Origin: Caccovicinus sp964425595 | GTDB lineage: Bacteria > Bacillota > Clostridia > Lachnospirales > Lachnospiraceae | DNA: 16,171 nt | Assembly: GCA_964425595.1 (NCBI GenBank) | Contig: CAYRMW010000052.1 | Location: 1 to 16,171, forward strand | Reading direction: 5' to 3' | In this document: positions 7,053 to 13,819 of the stretch, one piece after another | Layout of the letters: each line of letters begins with the position of its first letter | Numbering within the stretch: the first letter of the stretch is position 1 | The notes under the pieces: generated by a model | Database searches by the model: none | Told to the model about the DNA's origin: nothing | The model's input: the letters and a program-made list of their open reading frames with translations, nothing else | Position numbers and translations under genes: made by a program

Positions 7053-7583
7053 TTAGAACTCCGGCTCGATCAGGCCGTAGGTTCCGCCCTTTCTCTTGTA
7101 AACTACGCATACCTGGTCGCTTTCCGCATTTAAAAATACGTAAAAGCTGTGTCCCAGAAGCTCCATCTGCAGGCAGGCCTCCTCGGGATCCATGGGCTTT
7201 ACGGCAAATTTTTTCGTCTTGACGATCCTGATCTCGTCTTCCGGGACGGGTGTGTCTTCATTGCGGAAGGTTTCCGAGAAGGAGAGCGCGGACTGTTTGC
7301 GGTCAACCAGTTTTTTCTTATATTTCAGGATCTGGCGTTCGATGATCTCTTCGACCAGATCGATGGAAACATACATATCGCTGCTGGATTCTTCTGCGCG
7401 GATGATGGTTCCCTTGATCGGGATCGTCACCTCGATATTCTGGCGTTCTCTCTGTACGCTCATGGTCACGTTAACTTCGGTATCGGGAGTAAAATAACGA
7501 TCCAATTTTCCGATTTTTTCTTCTACAGCCTGTTTTAACCCGGGGGTCACTTCGATATTTCTTCCAACGATCGTATAACGCAT
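7053..7583 (-). CDS. hpf: Long-form ribosome hibernation promoting factor
   Basis: This 176-residue protein has the two-domain long HPF architecture: an N-terminal S30AE/YfiA-type domain (MRYTIVGRNIEVTPGLKQAV to about residue 100) that binds the 30S decoding region, a linker, and a C-terminal dimerisation domain (about 118-176, with KPMDPEEACLQMELLGH and YKRKGGTYGLIEPEF). Long HPF pairs 70S ribosomes into inactive 100S particles in stationary phase. AAAGGAG is 8 bases before the ATG, and an extended -10 promoter lies just upstream. In Bacillus subtilis hpf, secA and prfB are neighbours in one direction; here hpf diverges from secA. Confidence 0.96.
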   Translation of the reverse strand: MRYTIVGRNIEVTPGLKQAVEEKIGKLDRYFTPDTEVNVTMSVQRERQNIEVTIPIKGTIIRAEESSSDMYVSIDLVEEIIERQILKYKKKLVDRKQSALSFSETFRNEDTPVPEDEIRIVKTKKFAVKPMDPEEACLQMELLGHSFYVFLNAESDQVCVVYKRKGGTYGLIEPEF

Positions 7584-7613
7584 ACTATCAACTCCTTTGT
7601 TTGAGATGGTTTC

Positions 7614-7622
7614 AGTATAGCA
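7614..7622 (-). promoter_or_regulatory. Extended -10 promoter for hpf
   Basis: On the minus strand TGCTATACT matches TGnTATAAT with one difference, about 31 bases before the hpf ATG. No good -35 is seen at 17 bases. A/T tracts further upstream (7664-7679) could act as an UP element. Confidence 0.65.
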
Positions 7623-7721
7623 TATTTTTCAGATACAAGAAAGACAAATTTGGGCGTTCTACACAAAAAAACATTTTTTGCGCCGCGCCGGTGGGAAAAT
7701 GGGTTTTCAGCAGGGGGAAAA

Positions 7722-7836
7722 TGTGGATAGTGTGGATAACTTGGTGCATAAGTCAGTTTTAAGGCAAAAATCGAAGATTTTGTGTGGATAAGATCGGCGA
7801 AAACTGTGCACGGAAGAATGTGGACATTGTGGATAA
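7722..7836. repeat. Cluster of DnaA-box-like 9-mers (TGTGGATAA) in the hpf-secA intergenic region
   Basis: Three exact TGTGGATAA copies (complement TTATCCACA, the consensus DnaA box) lie in one orientation at 7731-7739, 7783-7791 and 7828-7836. Degenerate copies are TGTGGATAG (7722-7730), GGTGCATAA (7743-7751), TGTGCACGG (7805-7813) and TGTGGACAT (7819-7827). Two pairs abut end to end, each a degenerate copy followed by a perfect one (7722-7739 and 7819-7836). No dnaA gene is in the window. It may serve as a DnaA titration site, as DnaA-responsive control of hpf and secA, or as part of an origin. Confidence 0.75.
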
Positions 7837-7875
7837 GCAAAAAGTCGAACAGAGATTTTGTGCAATGTGACCAGT

Positions 7876-7902
7876 TTACCATAAAGGGGCGTTTTATGGT
7901 AA
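7876..7902. promoter_or_regulatory. Operator-like inverted repeat upstream of the secA promoter
   Basis: Perfect 10-base arms TTACCATAAA (7876-7885) and TTTATGGTAA (7893-7902) are separated by 7 bases. The site ends 28 bases before the secA -35 hexamer and follows the DnaA-box cluster. There is no U-tract and the stem is AT-rich, so a protein-binding site is likelier than a terminator. The regulator is unknown. Confidence 0.5.
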
Positions 7903-7930
7903 CCGGGAATGTTAATTTTTTATGAACAGA

Positions 7931-7959
7931 TTGAATAAAAGCGGAGATAGTGATACAAT
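7931..7959 (+). promoter_or_regulatory. secA: secA promoter
   Basis: TTGAAT (7931-7936), a 17-base spacer and TACAAT (7954-7959), with TGA just before the -10 giving an extended -10 as well. This is a good sigma-A-type promoter and leaves a leader of about 150 bases before the secA ATG. Confidence 0.8.
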
Positions 7960-8006
7960 GGGTAGGATTAATTTGGACTGCAGGGGGTTTTGCGCCCAAA
8001 TCAGAT

Positions 8007-8117
8007 ATGCAGTGCAGTGAGAGAAAATCGGGTATTTCGATGCAGCGCTGCCGCCGACGGGGAAGAGGATGGCGGCAGCTTTCGACATGCAGGATTGAAG
8101 TTAGGAGATTGCTATGA
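8007..8117 (+). CDS. Possible 36-codon leader ORF overlapping the secA start
   Basis: An ATG at 8007 opens 36 codons ending at TGA 8115-8117, which overlaps the secA ATG (8114) as ATGA. The predicted peptide is Arg/Cys-rich (MQRCRRRGRGWRQ in the middle) and has no signal-like hydrophobic stretch. No Shine-Dalgarno precedes it, and the hairpin at 8047-8079 lies inside it. It could couple translation to secA or be chance; only the stop/start overlap and the leader position argue for it. Confidence 0.2.
   Translation: MQCSERKSGISMQRCRRRGRGWRQLSTCRIEVRRLL
8047..8079 (+). promoter_or_regulatory. GC-rich hairpin in the secA leader
   Basis: A perfect 9-bp stem, GCTGCCGCC (8047-8055) with GGCGGCAGC (8071-8079), has a 15-base purine-rich loop containing GGGGAAGAGG. 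It lies 24 bases before the secA Shine-Dalgarno AGGAG (8103-8107) and does not cover it. The loop itself could mimic or pair with Shine-Dalgarno-like sequence. A control role is inferred only. Confidence 0.45.
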
Positions 8118-10693
8118 ACATTATTGAAAAGGTCTTTGGTACCCACAGTGAAAGGGAACTAAAGCTGATCTATCCGGTCGTAGATAAGATCGAGAGTCTG
8201 CGTCCTGAGATGCTGAAACTTTCGGATGAGGAGCTGCGGGACAAGACACGGGTTTTCAAGGAGCGGCTGGCAAAGGGGGAGACCCTGGACGACATCCTCC
8301 CGGAAGCCTTTGCGGCAGTACGGGAAGCTGCCAGGAGAACATTAAATATGGAGCATTTCCGTGTGCAGCTGATCGGCGGCATCGTTCTTCATCAGGGACG
8401 GATCGCGGAGATGCGTACCGGTGAAGGAAAGACCCTGGTATCCACGGCACCGGCTTATCTGAACGCACTGACCGGAAAGGGCGTTCACATCGTTACGGTA
8501 AATGACTACCTGGCAAAGCGTGATGCTGAGTGGATGGGGCAGGTGCACCGGTTCCTCGGTCTGACGGTAGGCGTGGTGCTCAACGATATGAATTCCGAGC
8601 AGAGGAAAGCGCAGTACGCCTGCGATATTACCTATGTGACCAATAACGAGCTGGGGTTTGACTATCTGCGTGACAATATGGCCATCTACAAGGAACAGAT
8701 GGTCCTCCGGGGGCTGGAGTATGCCATCATCGATGAGGTGGACTCGGTTCTGATCGACGAGGCCAGGACTCCGCTGATCATTTCCGGCCAGAGTGGAAAG
8801 TCCACCAAGCTGTACGAGGTCTGCGATATTCTGGCGCATCAGTTAGAGCGCGGCGAGGAGTCTGCGGAATTCTCCAAGATGAACGCGATCCTGGGCGAGG
8901 TGATCGAGGAAACCGGCGATTACATCGTGAATGAAAAGGATAAGGTCGTCAACCTGACCGAGCAGGGAGTCAGGAAGGTGGAGGAATTCTTCCACATCGA
9001 GAACCTGGCGGATCCGGAGAACCTGGAGATCCAGCACAATATTATCCTGGCCCTGCGCGCGAATAACCTGATGCACCGGGATAAGGACTATGTGGTGAAG
9101 GATGACGAGGTGCTGATCGTCGATGAGTTTACCGGACGGATCATGCCTGGAAGACGTTATTCCGACGGCCTCCATCAGGCCATTGAAGCGAAGGAGCATG
9201 TAAATGTGCGCCGGGAGAGCCGGACGCTGGCGACCATCACCTTCCAGAACTTCTTTAATAAATTTGCGAAAAAGGCCGGTATGACCGGTACGGCGCTGAC
9301 GGAGGAAAAGGAGTTCAGGAGCATATACGGCATGGACGTGATTGCCATTCCGACGAATAAGCCGGTGATCCGTGTGGATATGGATGACGCGGTCTATAAA
9401 ACCAAGAAGGAAAAGTTCAAGGCCGTGGTGGATGAGATCGAGGAGGCGCATAAGAAAGGCCAGCCGGTCCTGGTCGGCACGATCACGATCGAGACCTCGG
9501 AGATGCTCAGCGGCATGCTGCGCAGGCGGGGCATCCCTCATAAGGTGCTGAACGCCAAGTTTCATGAGCTGGAGGCGGAGATCGTGGCGGATGCCGGTAT
9601 CCACGGCGCGGTCACGATCGCGACCAATATGGCCGGCCGTGGTACCGATATCAAACTGGATGATGAGGCCAGAGAGCTGGGCGGCCTGAAGGTGATCGGC
9701 ACCGAGCGTCATGAGTCCAGGCGGATTGACAATCAGTTAAGAGGCCGTTCCGGACGTCAGGGCGATCCGGGTGAGTCCCGTTTCTATCTGTCCCTGGAGG
9801 ACGACCTGATGCGTCTTTTCGGTTCCGAACGTCTGATGAAGATGTTTGAGGCCCTTGGTGTCCCGGAGAATGAGCAGATCGAGCACAAGATGCTTTCCAA
9901 TGCCATTGAGAAGGCGCAGATGAAGATCGAAACGAACAACTTCGGCATCCGTGAGAACCTCCTGAAGTATGACGAGGTGAACAACGAACAGCGTGAGATC
10001 ATCTACGCGGAGCGCCGGAAGGTGCTTGACGGCGCCAACATGCGTGAGGTCATCCTGAAGATGATCACCGACATCGTGGAAAATGCCGTGGAGATGTCCA
10101 TCGCGGATGACCAGGCGTCGGAGGACTGGGATCTGAAAGAGCTGAATTCCCTCCTTCTGCCGGTCGTTCCCCTGAAAACCATTGCGCTCACGGATGAGAT
10201 GAAGGGGATGAAGAAGAAGGAGCTGATGCATAACCTCAAAGAACAGGCCATCAAGCTGTATGAGGCAAAGGAAGCGGAATTCCCGGAGTCCGAGCAGATG
10301 CGTGAGATCGAGCGGGTGATCCTGCTTAAGGTGATCGACAATAAGTGGATGGCGCATATCGACGATATGGATCAGCTGCGTGAAGGCATCGGCCTTCAGG
10401 CCTACGGTCAGCGTGATCCGGTGGTGGAATACAAGATGAGCGCCTATGAGATGTTCGAGGGGATGACGGCGGCCATTCGCGAAGACACGGTCCGCATCCT
10501 GTTCCACATCCGCGTGGAGCAGAAGGTGGAGAGGGAACCCGCGGCCAAGGTGACCGGGACCAACAAGGACGACACCAGCCAGAAAGCGCCTAAGAAGCGG
10601 AACACGCAGAAGATCTATCCCAACGATCCCTGCCCCTGCGGAAGCGGGAAAAAATATAAGCAGTGCTGCGGCAGGAAGCCGCTGGGCGCATAA
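8114..10693 (+). CDS. secA: Preprotein translocase ATPase SecA
   Basis: The 859-residue motor drives preproteins through SecYEG. Walker A lies in MRTGEGKTL (Gly103, Lys106, Thr107), Walker B DEVD at 207-210 is followed by SVLIDEARTPLIISG, and the second nucleotide-binding domain carries VLVGTITIETSE, ATNMAGRGTDIKL and QLRGRSGRQGDPG. The C-terminus has the zinc motif C840-P-C842 ... C851-C852, which binds SecB and/or ribosomes in other bacteria. No internal stop or truncation is seen. AGGAG is 6 bases before the ATG. Upstream are a good promoter and an unusual long leader; prfB follows with its own promoter. Confidence 0.98.
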   Translation: MNIIEKVFGTHSERELKLIYPVVDKIESLRPEMLKLSDEELRDKTRVFKERLAKGETLDDILPEAFAAVREAARRTLNMEHFRVQLIGGIVLHQGRIAEMRTGEGKTLVSTAPAYLNALTGKGVHIVTVNDYLAKRDAEWMGQVHRFLGLTVGVVLNDMNSEQRKAQYACDITYVTNNELGFDYLRDNMAIYKEQMVLRGLEYAIIDEVDSVLIDEARTPLIISGQSGKSTKLYEVCDILAHQLERGEESAEFSKMNAILGEVIEETGDYIVNEKDKVVNLTEQGVRKVEEFFHIENLADPENLEIQHNIILALRANNLMHRDKDYVVKDDEVLIVDEFTGRIMPGRRYSDGLHQAIEAKEHVNVRRESRTLATITFQNFFNKFAKKAGMTGTALTEEKEFRSIYGMDVIAIPTNKPVIRVDMDDAVYKTKKEKFKAVVDEIEEAHKKGQPVLVGTITIETSEMLSGMLRRRGIPHKVLNAKFHELEAEIVADAGIHGAVTIATNMAGRGTDIKLDDEARELGGLKVIGTERHESRRIDNQLRGRSGRQGDPGESRFYLSLEDDLMRLFGSERLMKMFEALGVPENEQIEHKMLSNAIEKAQMKIETNNFGIRENLLKYDEVNNEQREIIYAERRKVLDGANMREVILKMITDIVENAVEMSIADDQASEDWDLKELNSLLLPVVPLKTIALTDEMKGMKKKELMHNLKEQAIKLYEAKEAEFPESEQMREIERVILLKVIDNKWMAHIDDMDQLREGIGLQAYGQRDPVVEYKMSAYEMFEGMTAAIREDTVRILFHIRVEQKVEREPAAKVTGTNKDDTSQKAPKKRNTQKIYPNDPCPCGSGKKYKQCCGRKPLGA

Positions 10694-10759
10694 GCCCAAA
10701 GCAGCAAAAAGTGCATAAAGCAGCCGGCCGGCCGGATGGGCCGCGCCGGCAGCCGGCGG

Positions 10760-10788
10760 GGGCTGCCCATCAGCGGATGGAGCAGCCC
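10760..10788 (+). terminator. Hairpin after secA, possible terminator
   Basis: GGGCTGC and CCATC pair with GATGG and GCAGCCC (12 bp, one bulged A, AGCG loop). The nearest T run (10801-10807) begins 12 bases past the stem and is also the spacer of the prfB promoter, so this is not a textbook intrinsic terminator. The 10720-10759 stretch is full of overlapping GCCGGC palindromes that could form competing structures. Confidence 0.5.
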
Positions 10789-10817
10789 TTGCCAATTCTC
10801 TTTTTTTCATGTATGAT
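10789..10817 (+). promoter_or_regulatory. prfB: prfB promoter
   Basis: TTGCCA (10789-10794), a 17-base spacer and TATGAT (10812-10817): each hexamer differs from consensus at one position. It begins directly after the secA-end hairpin and leaves a leader of roughly 85-90 bases before the prfB start. Confidence 0.75.
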
Positions 10818-10909
10818 GAGTATGGCGGAAATGCCGGAACGATGCGGCACGCGCCGGACAGGCTCCGGACAGGGTGCGGCAAATAAACGAAAGAAAGCGG
10901 GTGAAGCTT

Positions 10910-12041
10910 GTGGTTGAATTCGATCAGTTCAAATATACGTTGTCAACGTATGAAAAACCATTAGTGGAAGTGAGGGATTCACTTTGACCTGGATAACAAG
11001 GTCAAACGAATCGAGGAATTAGACAAAAATATGGAAGAGCCGGGCTTTTGGGATGACGCGGAAAAGTCCGCCCGGCTGGTCAAGGAAGCCAAGAATTTAA
11101 AGGACACGGTCGACGGCTTTCGGAAGCTGGAGACGGATTACGAGGAGATCGGCCTCCTGATCGAGATGGGGAATGAGGAGGACGATGCATCGATCATTCC
11201 GGAAGTCCGGCAGATGCTGGAGGAGTTTGCCGAGCGGCTGGAGAACCTGCGCCTGGCTACCCTGCTCACCGGTGAGTACGATAACTGCAATGCCATTCTG
11301 CGCCTGAACGCCGGCGCCGGAGGGACGGAGTCCTGCGACTGGTGCAGCATGCTTTACCGGATGTACTGCCGGTGGGCGGATAAGCACGGGTTTACTACGG
11401 AGGTCCTGGATTATCTGGACGGAGAAGAAGCGGGGATCAAGTCGGTCGCCATTCAGATCAACGGAAGCAATGCGTTCGGCTATCTGAAGTCCGAGCGGGG
11501 GATCCACCGGCTGGTGCGGATCTCGCCGTTCAACGCGGCGGGTAAACGCCAGACCTCCTTTGTCTCCTGCGACGTCATGCCGGATATCGAGGAGGATCTT
11601 GATGTGGAGATCAATATGGACGATCTGCGCATCGATACGTACCGCTCCAGCGGTGCCGGCGGACAGCACATCAATAAGACCTCTTCGGCGATCCGGATCA
11701 CTCATATCCCCACGGGGATCGTGGTTACCTGCCAGAATGAGCGCTCCCAGTTCCAGAACAAGGACAAGGCGATGCAGATGCTGAAGACCAAGCTGATGCT
11801 GCTGAAGCAGCAGGAAAACGCGGAAAAGATCTCGGACATCCGCGGGGATGTGAAGGAGATTGGCTGGGGGAACCAGATCCGCTCCTATGTCCTGCAGCCC
11901 TACACCATGGTGAAGGACCACCGGACGGGCGAGGAGAGCGGCAATGTGAACAGCGTCCTGGATGGCGGGATCGATCCGTTTATCAGCGCTTACTTAAAAT
12001 GGCTCAGCTTGGGATGCCCGGACAAGCATGCGCAGGAATAA
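10910..12041 (+). CDS. prfB: Peptide chain release factor 2, expressed by programmed +1 frameshift
   Basis: RF2 reads UGA and UAA stop codons. The first 25 codons (GTG start, MVEFDQFKY... ending VRDSL) run in one frame to CTT-TGA-C at 10982-10988; skipping one T enters the frame that continues DLDNKVKRIEELD to the end, giving about 376 residues (E. coli RF2 has 365). The stop-codon reading motif SPF is at 205-207 and the catalytic GGQ at 250-252. The first ATG in the second frame (11031) would miss the N-terminal domain start and is not the true start. GGGTGA (10899-10904) is the likely Shine-Dalgarno. When RF2 is scarce the ribosome pauses at UGA and shifts, so the gene regulates itself. Confidence 0.95.
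10972..10988 (+). promoter_or_regulatory. prfB: RF2 programmed +1 frameshift site
   Basis: An internal Shine-Dalgarno-like GAGGGA is followed by slippery CTT, in-frame TGA and C. This is the conserved CUU-UGA-C element of prfB. The spacing from GAGGG to CTT is 5 bases, slightly longer than the 3 bases in E. coli. Confidence 0.95.
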
Positions 12042-12048
12042 AAAACAG

Positions 12049-12077
12049 TTGCAAAGACGAAAGGTCTGTGCTAATAT
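12049..12077 (+). promoter_or_regulatory. Promoter for the ACT-hom-aspartokinase operon
   Basis: TTGCAA (12049-12054), a 17-base spacer and TAATAT (12072-12077). The spacer itself forms a small stem-loop (GCAAAGAC at 12051-12058 with GTCTGTGC at 12064-12071, one mismatch), which might also act as a weak terminator for prfB. Confidence 0.65.
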
Positions 12078-12149
12078 CTTTCAAGTGAACACAAATGTTT
12101 TTTGGATGCGGACAGATCGAAGCTCCGGTAAAGCATGACGGAGGAAATC

Positions 12150-12593
12150 ATGGAAGAAGAAAGCAAGTATTTCGTCGTAAAGCAAAAGGCTGTGTCGGAA
12201 GTGCTCCTGAAGGTGGTAGAGGCGAAGCGGCTCCTGGAATCGGAGCGGGCCATCACCATCCAGGAGGCGACGGACAGGGCAGGCATCAGCCGGAGCTCGT
12301 TTTACAAATACAAAGATGACATTTTCCCCTTTTACGACAACGCGAAGGGGAAGACCATAACCCTGGTGATCCAGATGGATGACGAACAGGGGCTGTTGTC
12401 CGATCTGCTTCACGTAGTGGCGGTGTATAGGGCGAATATCCTGACGATCCATCAGAGCATTCCGGTCAATGGCGTGGCTACCTTGACTTTAAGCGTTGAG
12501 GTTAGAGCCAATACAGGAAATGTTTCCCGTATGGTGGAAGAGATGGAGGAGGTAAACGGGATCCATTATGTGAAAATATTAGCCAGGGAGTAA
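12150..12593 (+). CDS. ACT domain-containing protein (UPF0735/PheB type)
   Basis: A 147-residue protein. The N-terminal half has a short helix-turn-helix-like region (ITIQEATDRAGISRSSFYKYKDDIFPF), and the C-terminal half is an ACT domain (about 70-145: KTITLVIQMDDEQGLLSDLLHVV followed by SVEVRANTGNVSRMVEEMEEV). ACT domains bind amino acids. The family commonly sits next to homoserine dehydrogenase, as here, where hom follows without a gap; it is likely an amino-acid-sensing regulator of the pathway, but its activity is not established. The start is chosen at 12150 because GGAGG (12140-12144) lies 5 bases before it; the ATG at 12135 would place that site inside the gene. Confidence 0.88.
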   Translation: MEEESKYFVVKQKAVSEVLLKVVEAKRLLESERAITIQEATDRAGISRSSFYKYKDDIFPFYDNAKGKTITLVIQMDDEQGLLSDLLHVVAVYRANILTIHQSIPVNGVATLTLSVEVRANTGNVSRMVEEMEEVNGIHYVKILARE

Positions 12594-13817
12594 ATGGATA
12601 TGATGAAAGTAGCGATTATGGGATATGGCACGATCGGCTCCGGCGTTGCCAGGATCCTGGAAACGAACAAGACGATCATTGCCGGGAGCGCGGGACAGGA
12701 AGTGTCCTTAAAGTACGTACTGGATCTGCGGGACTTTCCGGGCAGCCCGGTGGAAGATAAGGTGATCCACGATTTTTCGATCATTGAAAATGACCCGGAA
12801 GTCCGGATCGTGGTGGAGACCATGGGCGGCCTGAATCCGGCCTATCCGTTTGTGAAAGCCTGCCTTATGGCAGGGAAGCATGTGGCGACGTCCAATAAGG
12901 CATTGGTGGCGGCGCACGGCACGGAACTTCTGCGCATTGCCAGGGAAAAGGGGGTCAACTTCCTTTTTGAGGCCAGCGTAGGCGGCGGGATCCCCATTAT
13001 CCGCTCCCTGTACCGCTGCCTGATGGGCGAAAAGATTCTGAAGATTACCGGGATCCTGAACGGGACAACGAATTTTATCCTGACCAGGATGGATAAAGAG
13101 GGCGGGGCGTTTGACGCGGCCTTAAAGGAGGCCCAGCGTCTGGGCTACGCGGAGAGAGATCCCGAAGCGGATGTGGAGGGCCATGATACCTGCCGCAAGA
13201 TTGCGATCCTTGCGGCGATGGCCACCGGGAAAGAAGTCCATTACGAGGATATCTATACGGAAGGGATCACGGAGATCTCGGATGTTGATTTTCGTTACGC
13301 GGATCGCATGGGGATGTCCATCAAGCTTTTCGGTTCCTGCTCCATGGGGGAAGGGGACGGCGTGATGAAGGCCTATACAGCGCCGGTCATGATCGGCCGG
13401 GATCATCCCCTGTATGCGGTAAGCGGGGTTTATAACGGGATCCTGGTGACGGGCAACATGCTGGGCGAGACGATGTATTATGGAAGCGGGGCGGGAATGC
13501 TGCCGACGGCCAGTGCCGTTGTGGCGGATATCATTGAGGCAGTACAGAATGACGGCCGGAATGTATTCAGCGGCTGGAGCAGCGAACGGCAGATGATCTC
13601 GCCGATGGAGGCCAACGAATTCCGTTACTTTATCCGGATGGCAGGCCAGCCGGAGGAACGTCTGGAAAGCTTGATGGGCCTCGGCCCGGAAGAAGCGGTG
13701 ACGCTGGAAGGGATGGACGAGTTTGCTGTGCTGACGAGACCGATGCTGGAGGCGGAGTTTAAGGAACAGATTTCTGCTCTGGATGGTCTGGTTAAATTTA
13801 TACGGGTGGAACAGTAG
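12594..13817 (+). CDS. hom: Homoserine dehydrogenase
   Basis: It reduces aspartate semialdehyde to homoserine, the branch point to threonine and methionine. The nucleotide-binding motif GYGTIG is at 10-15, TSNKALVA carries Lys102, and SVGGGIPIIR, GTTNFIL and the full family signature AQRLGYAERDPEADVEGHD with the following TCRK are present. At 407 residues it is shorter than the 433-residue Bacillus enzyme; the last 75 residues look like a weak or degenerate ACT domain, so feedback sensing may depend partly on the separate ACT protein upstream. Three start codons are close (12594, 12600, 12603). GGGAG (12586-12590) is 3, 9 and 12 bases away respectively, so 12600 is a real alternative. Confidence 0.96.
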   Translation: MDMMKVAIMGYGTIGSGVARILETNKTIIAGSAGQEVSLKYVLDLRDFPGSPVEDKVIHDFSIIENDPEVRIVVETMGGLNPAYPFVKACLMAGKHVATSNKALVAAHGTELLRIAREKGVNFLFEASVGGGIPIIRSLYRCLMGEKILKITGILNGTTNFILTRMDKEGGAFDAALKEAQRLGYAERDPEADVEGHDTCRKIAILAAMATGKEVHYEDIYTEGITEISDVDFRYADRMGMSIKLFGSCSMGEGDGVMKAYTAPVMIGRDHPLYAVSGVYNGILVTGNMLGETMYYGSGAGMLPTASAVVADIIEAVQNDGRNVFSGWSSERQMISPMEANEFRYFIRMAGQPEERLESLMGLGPEEAVTLEGMDEFAVLTRPMLEAEFKEQISALDGLVKFIRVEQ

Positions 13818-13819
13818 AA

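Noticed and set aside
7722..7836. Calling the DnaA-box cluster the chromosomal origin
   Set aside because: dnaA, dnaN, gyrB and rpmH are absent, and gene directions to the left are mixed (trxB and the GTPase run toward the cluster). A cluster of boxes alone is not enough.
8007..8117. SecM-like secretion-monitoring arrest peptide before secA
   Set aside because: The 36-codon ORF has no signal peptide, no recognisable arrest motif and no Shine-Dalgarno; it is kept only as a low-confidence leader ORF.
7547..8146. Minus-strand open frame of 199 codons spanning the hpf-secA intergenic region
   Set aside because: It overlaps the start regions of both hpf and secA, covers promoters and the DnaA-box repeats, lacks a plausible Shine-Dalgarno and has no domain-like sequence.
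10801..10807. Seven-T run as the U-tract of the secA terminator
   Set aside because: It begins 12 bases beyond the hairpin and fits better as the spacer between the prfB -35 and -10 hexamers.
9737..10882. Minus-strand open frames inside secA (also 8843-9712)
   Set aside because: They are antisense to SecA motifs; the His/Leu-rich low-information translations are typical of shadows.
10663..10917. 84-codon plus-strand open frame between secA and prfB
   Set aside because: It starts inside the secA 3' end in another frame, runs across the hairpin, the promoter and the prfB start, and has no motif.
10982..10988. In-frame TGA in prfB as a disabling frameshift or sequencing error
   Set aside because: The CTT-TGA-C context with an upstream Shine-Dalgarno-like GAGGGA is the conserved RF2 autoregulatory site.
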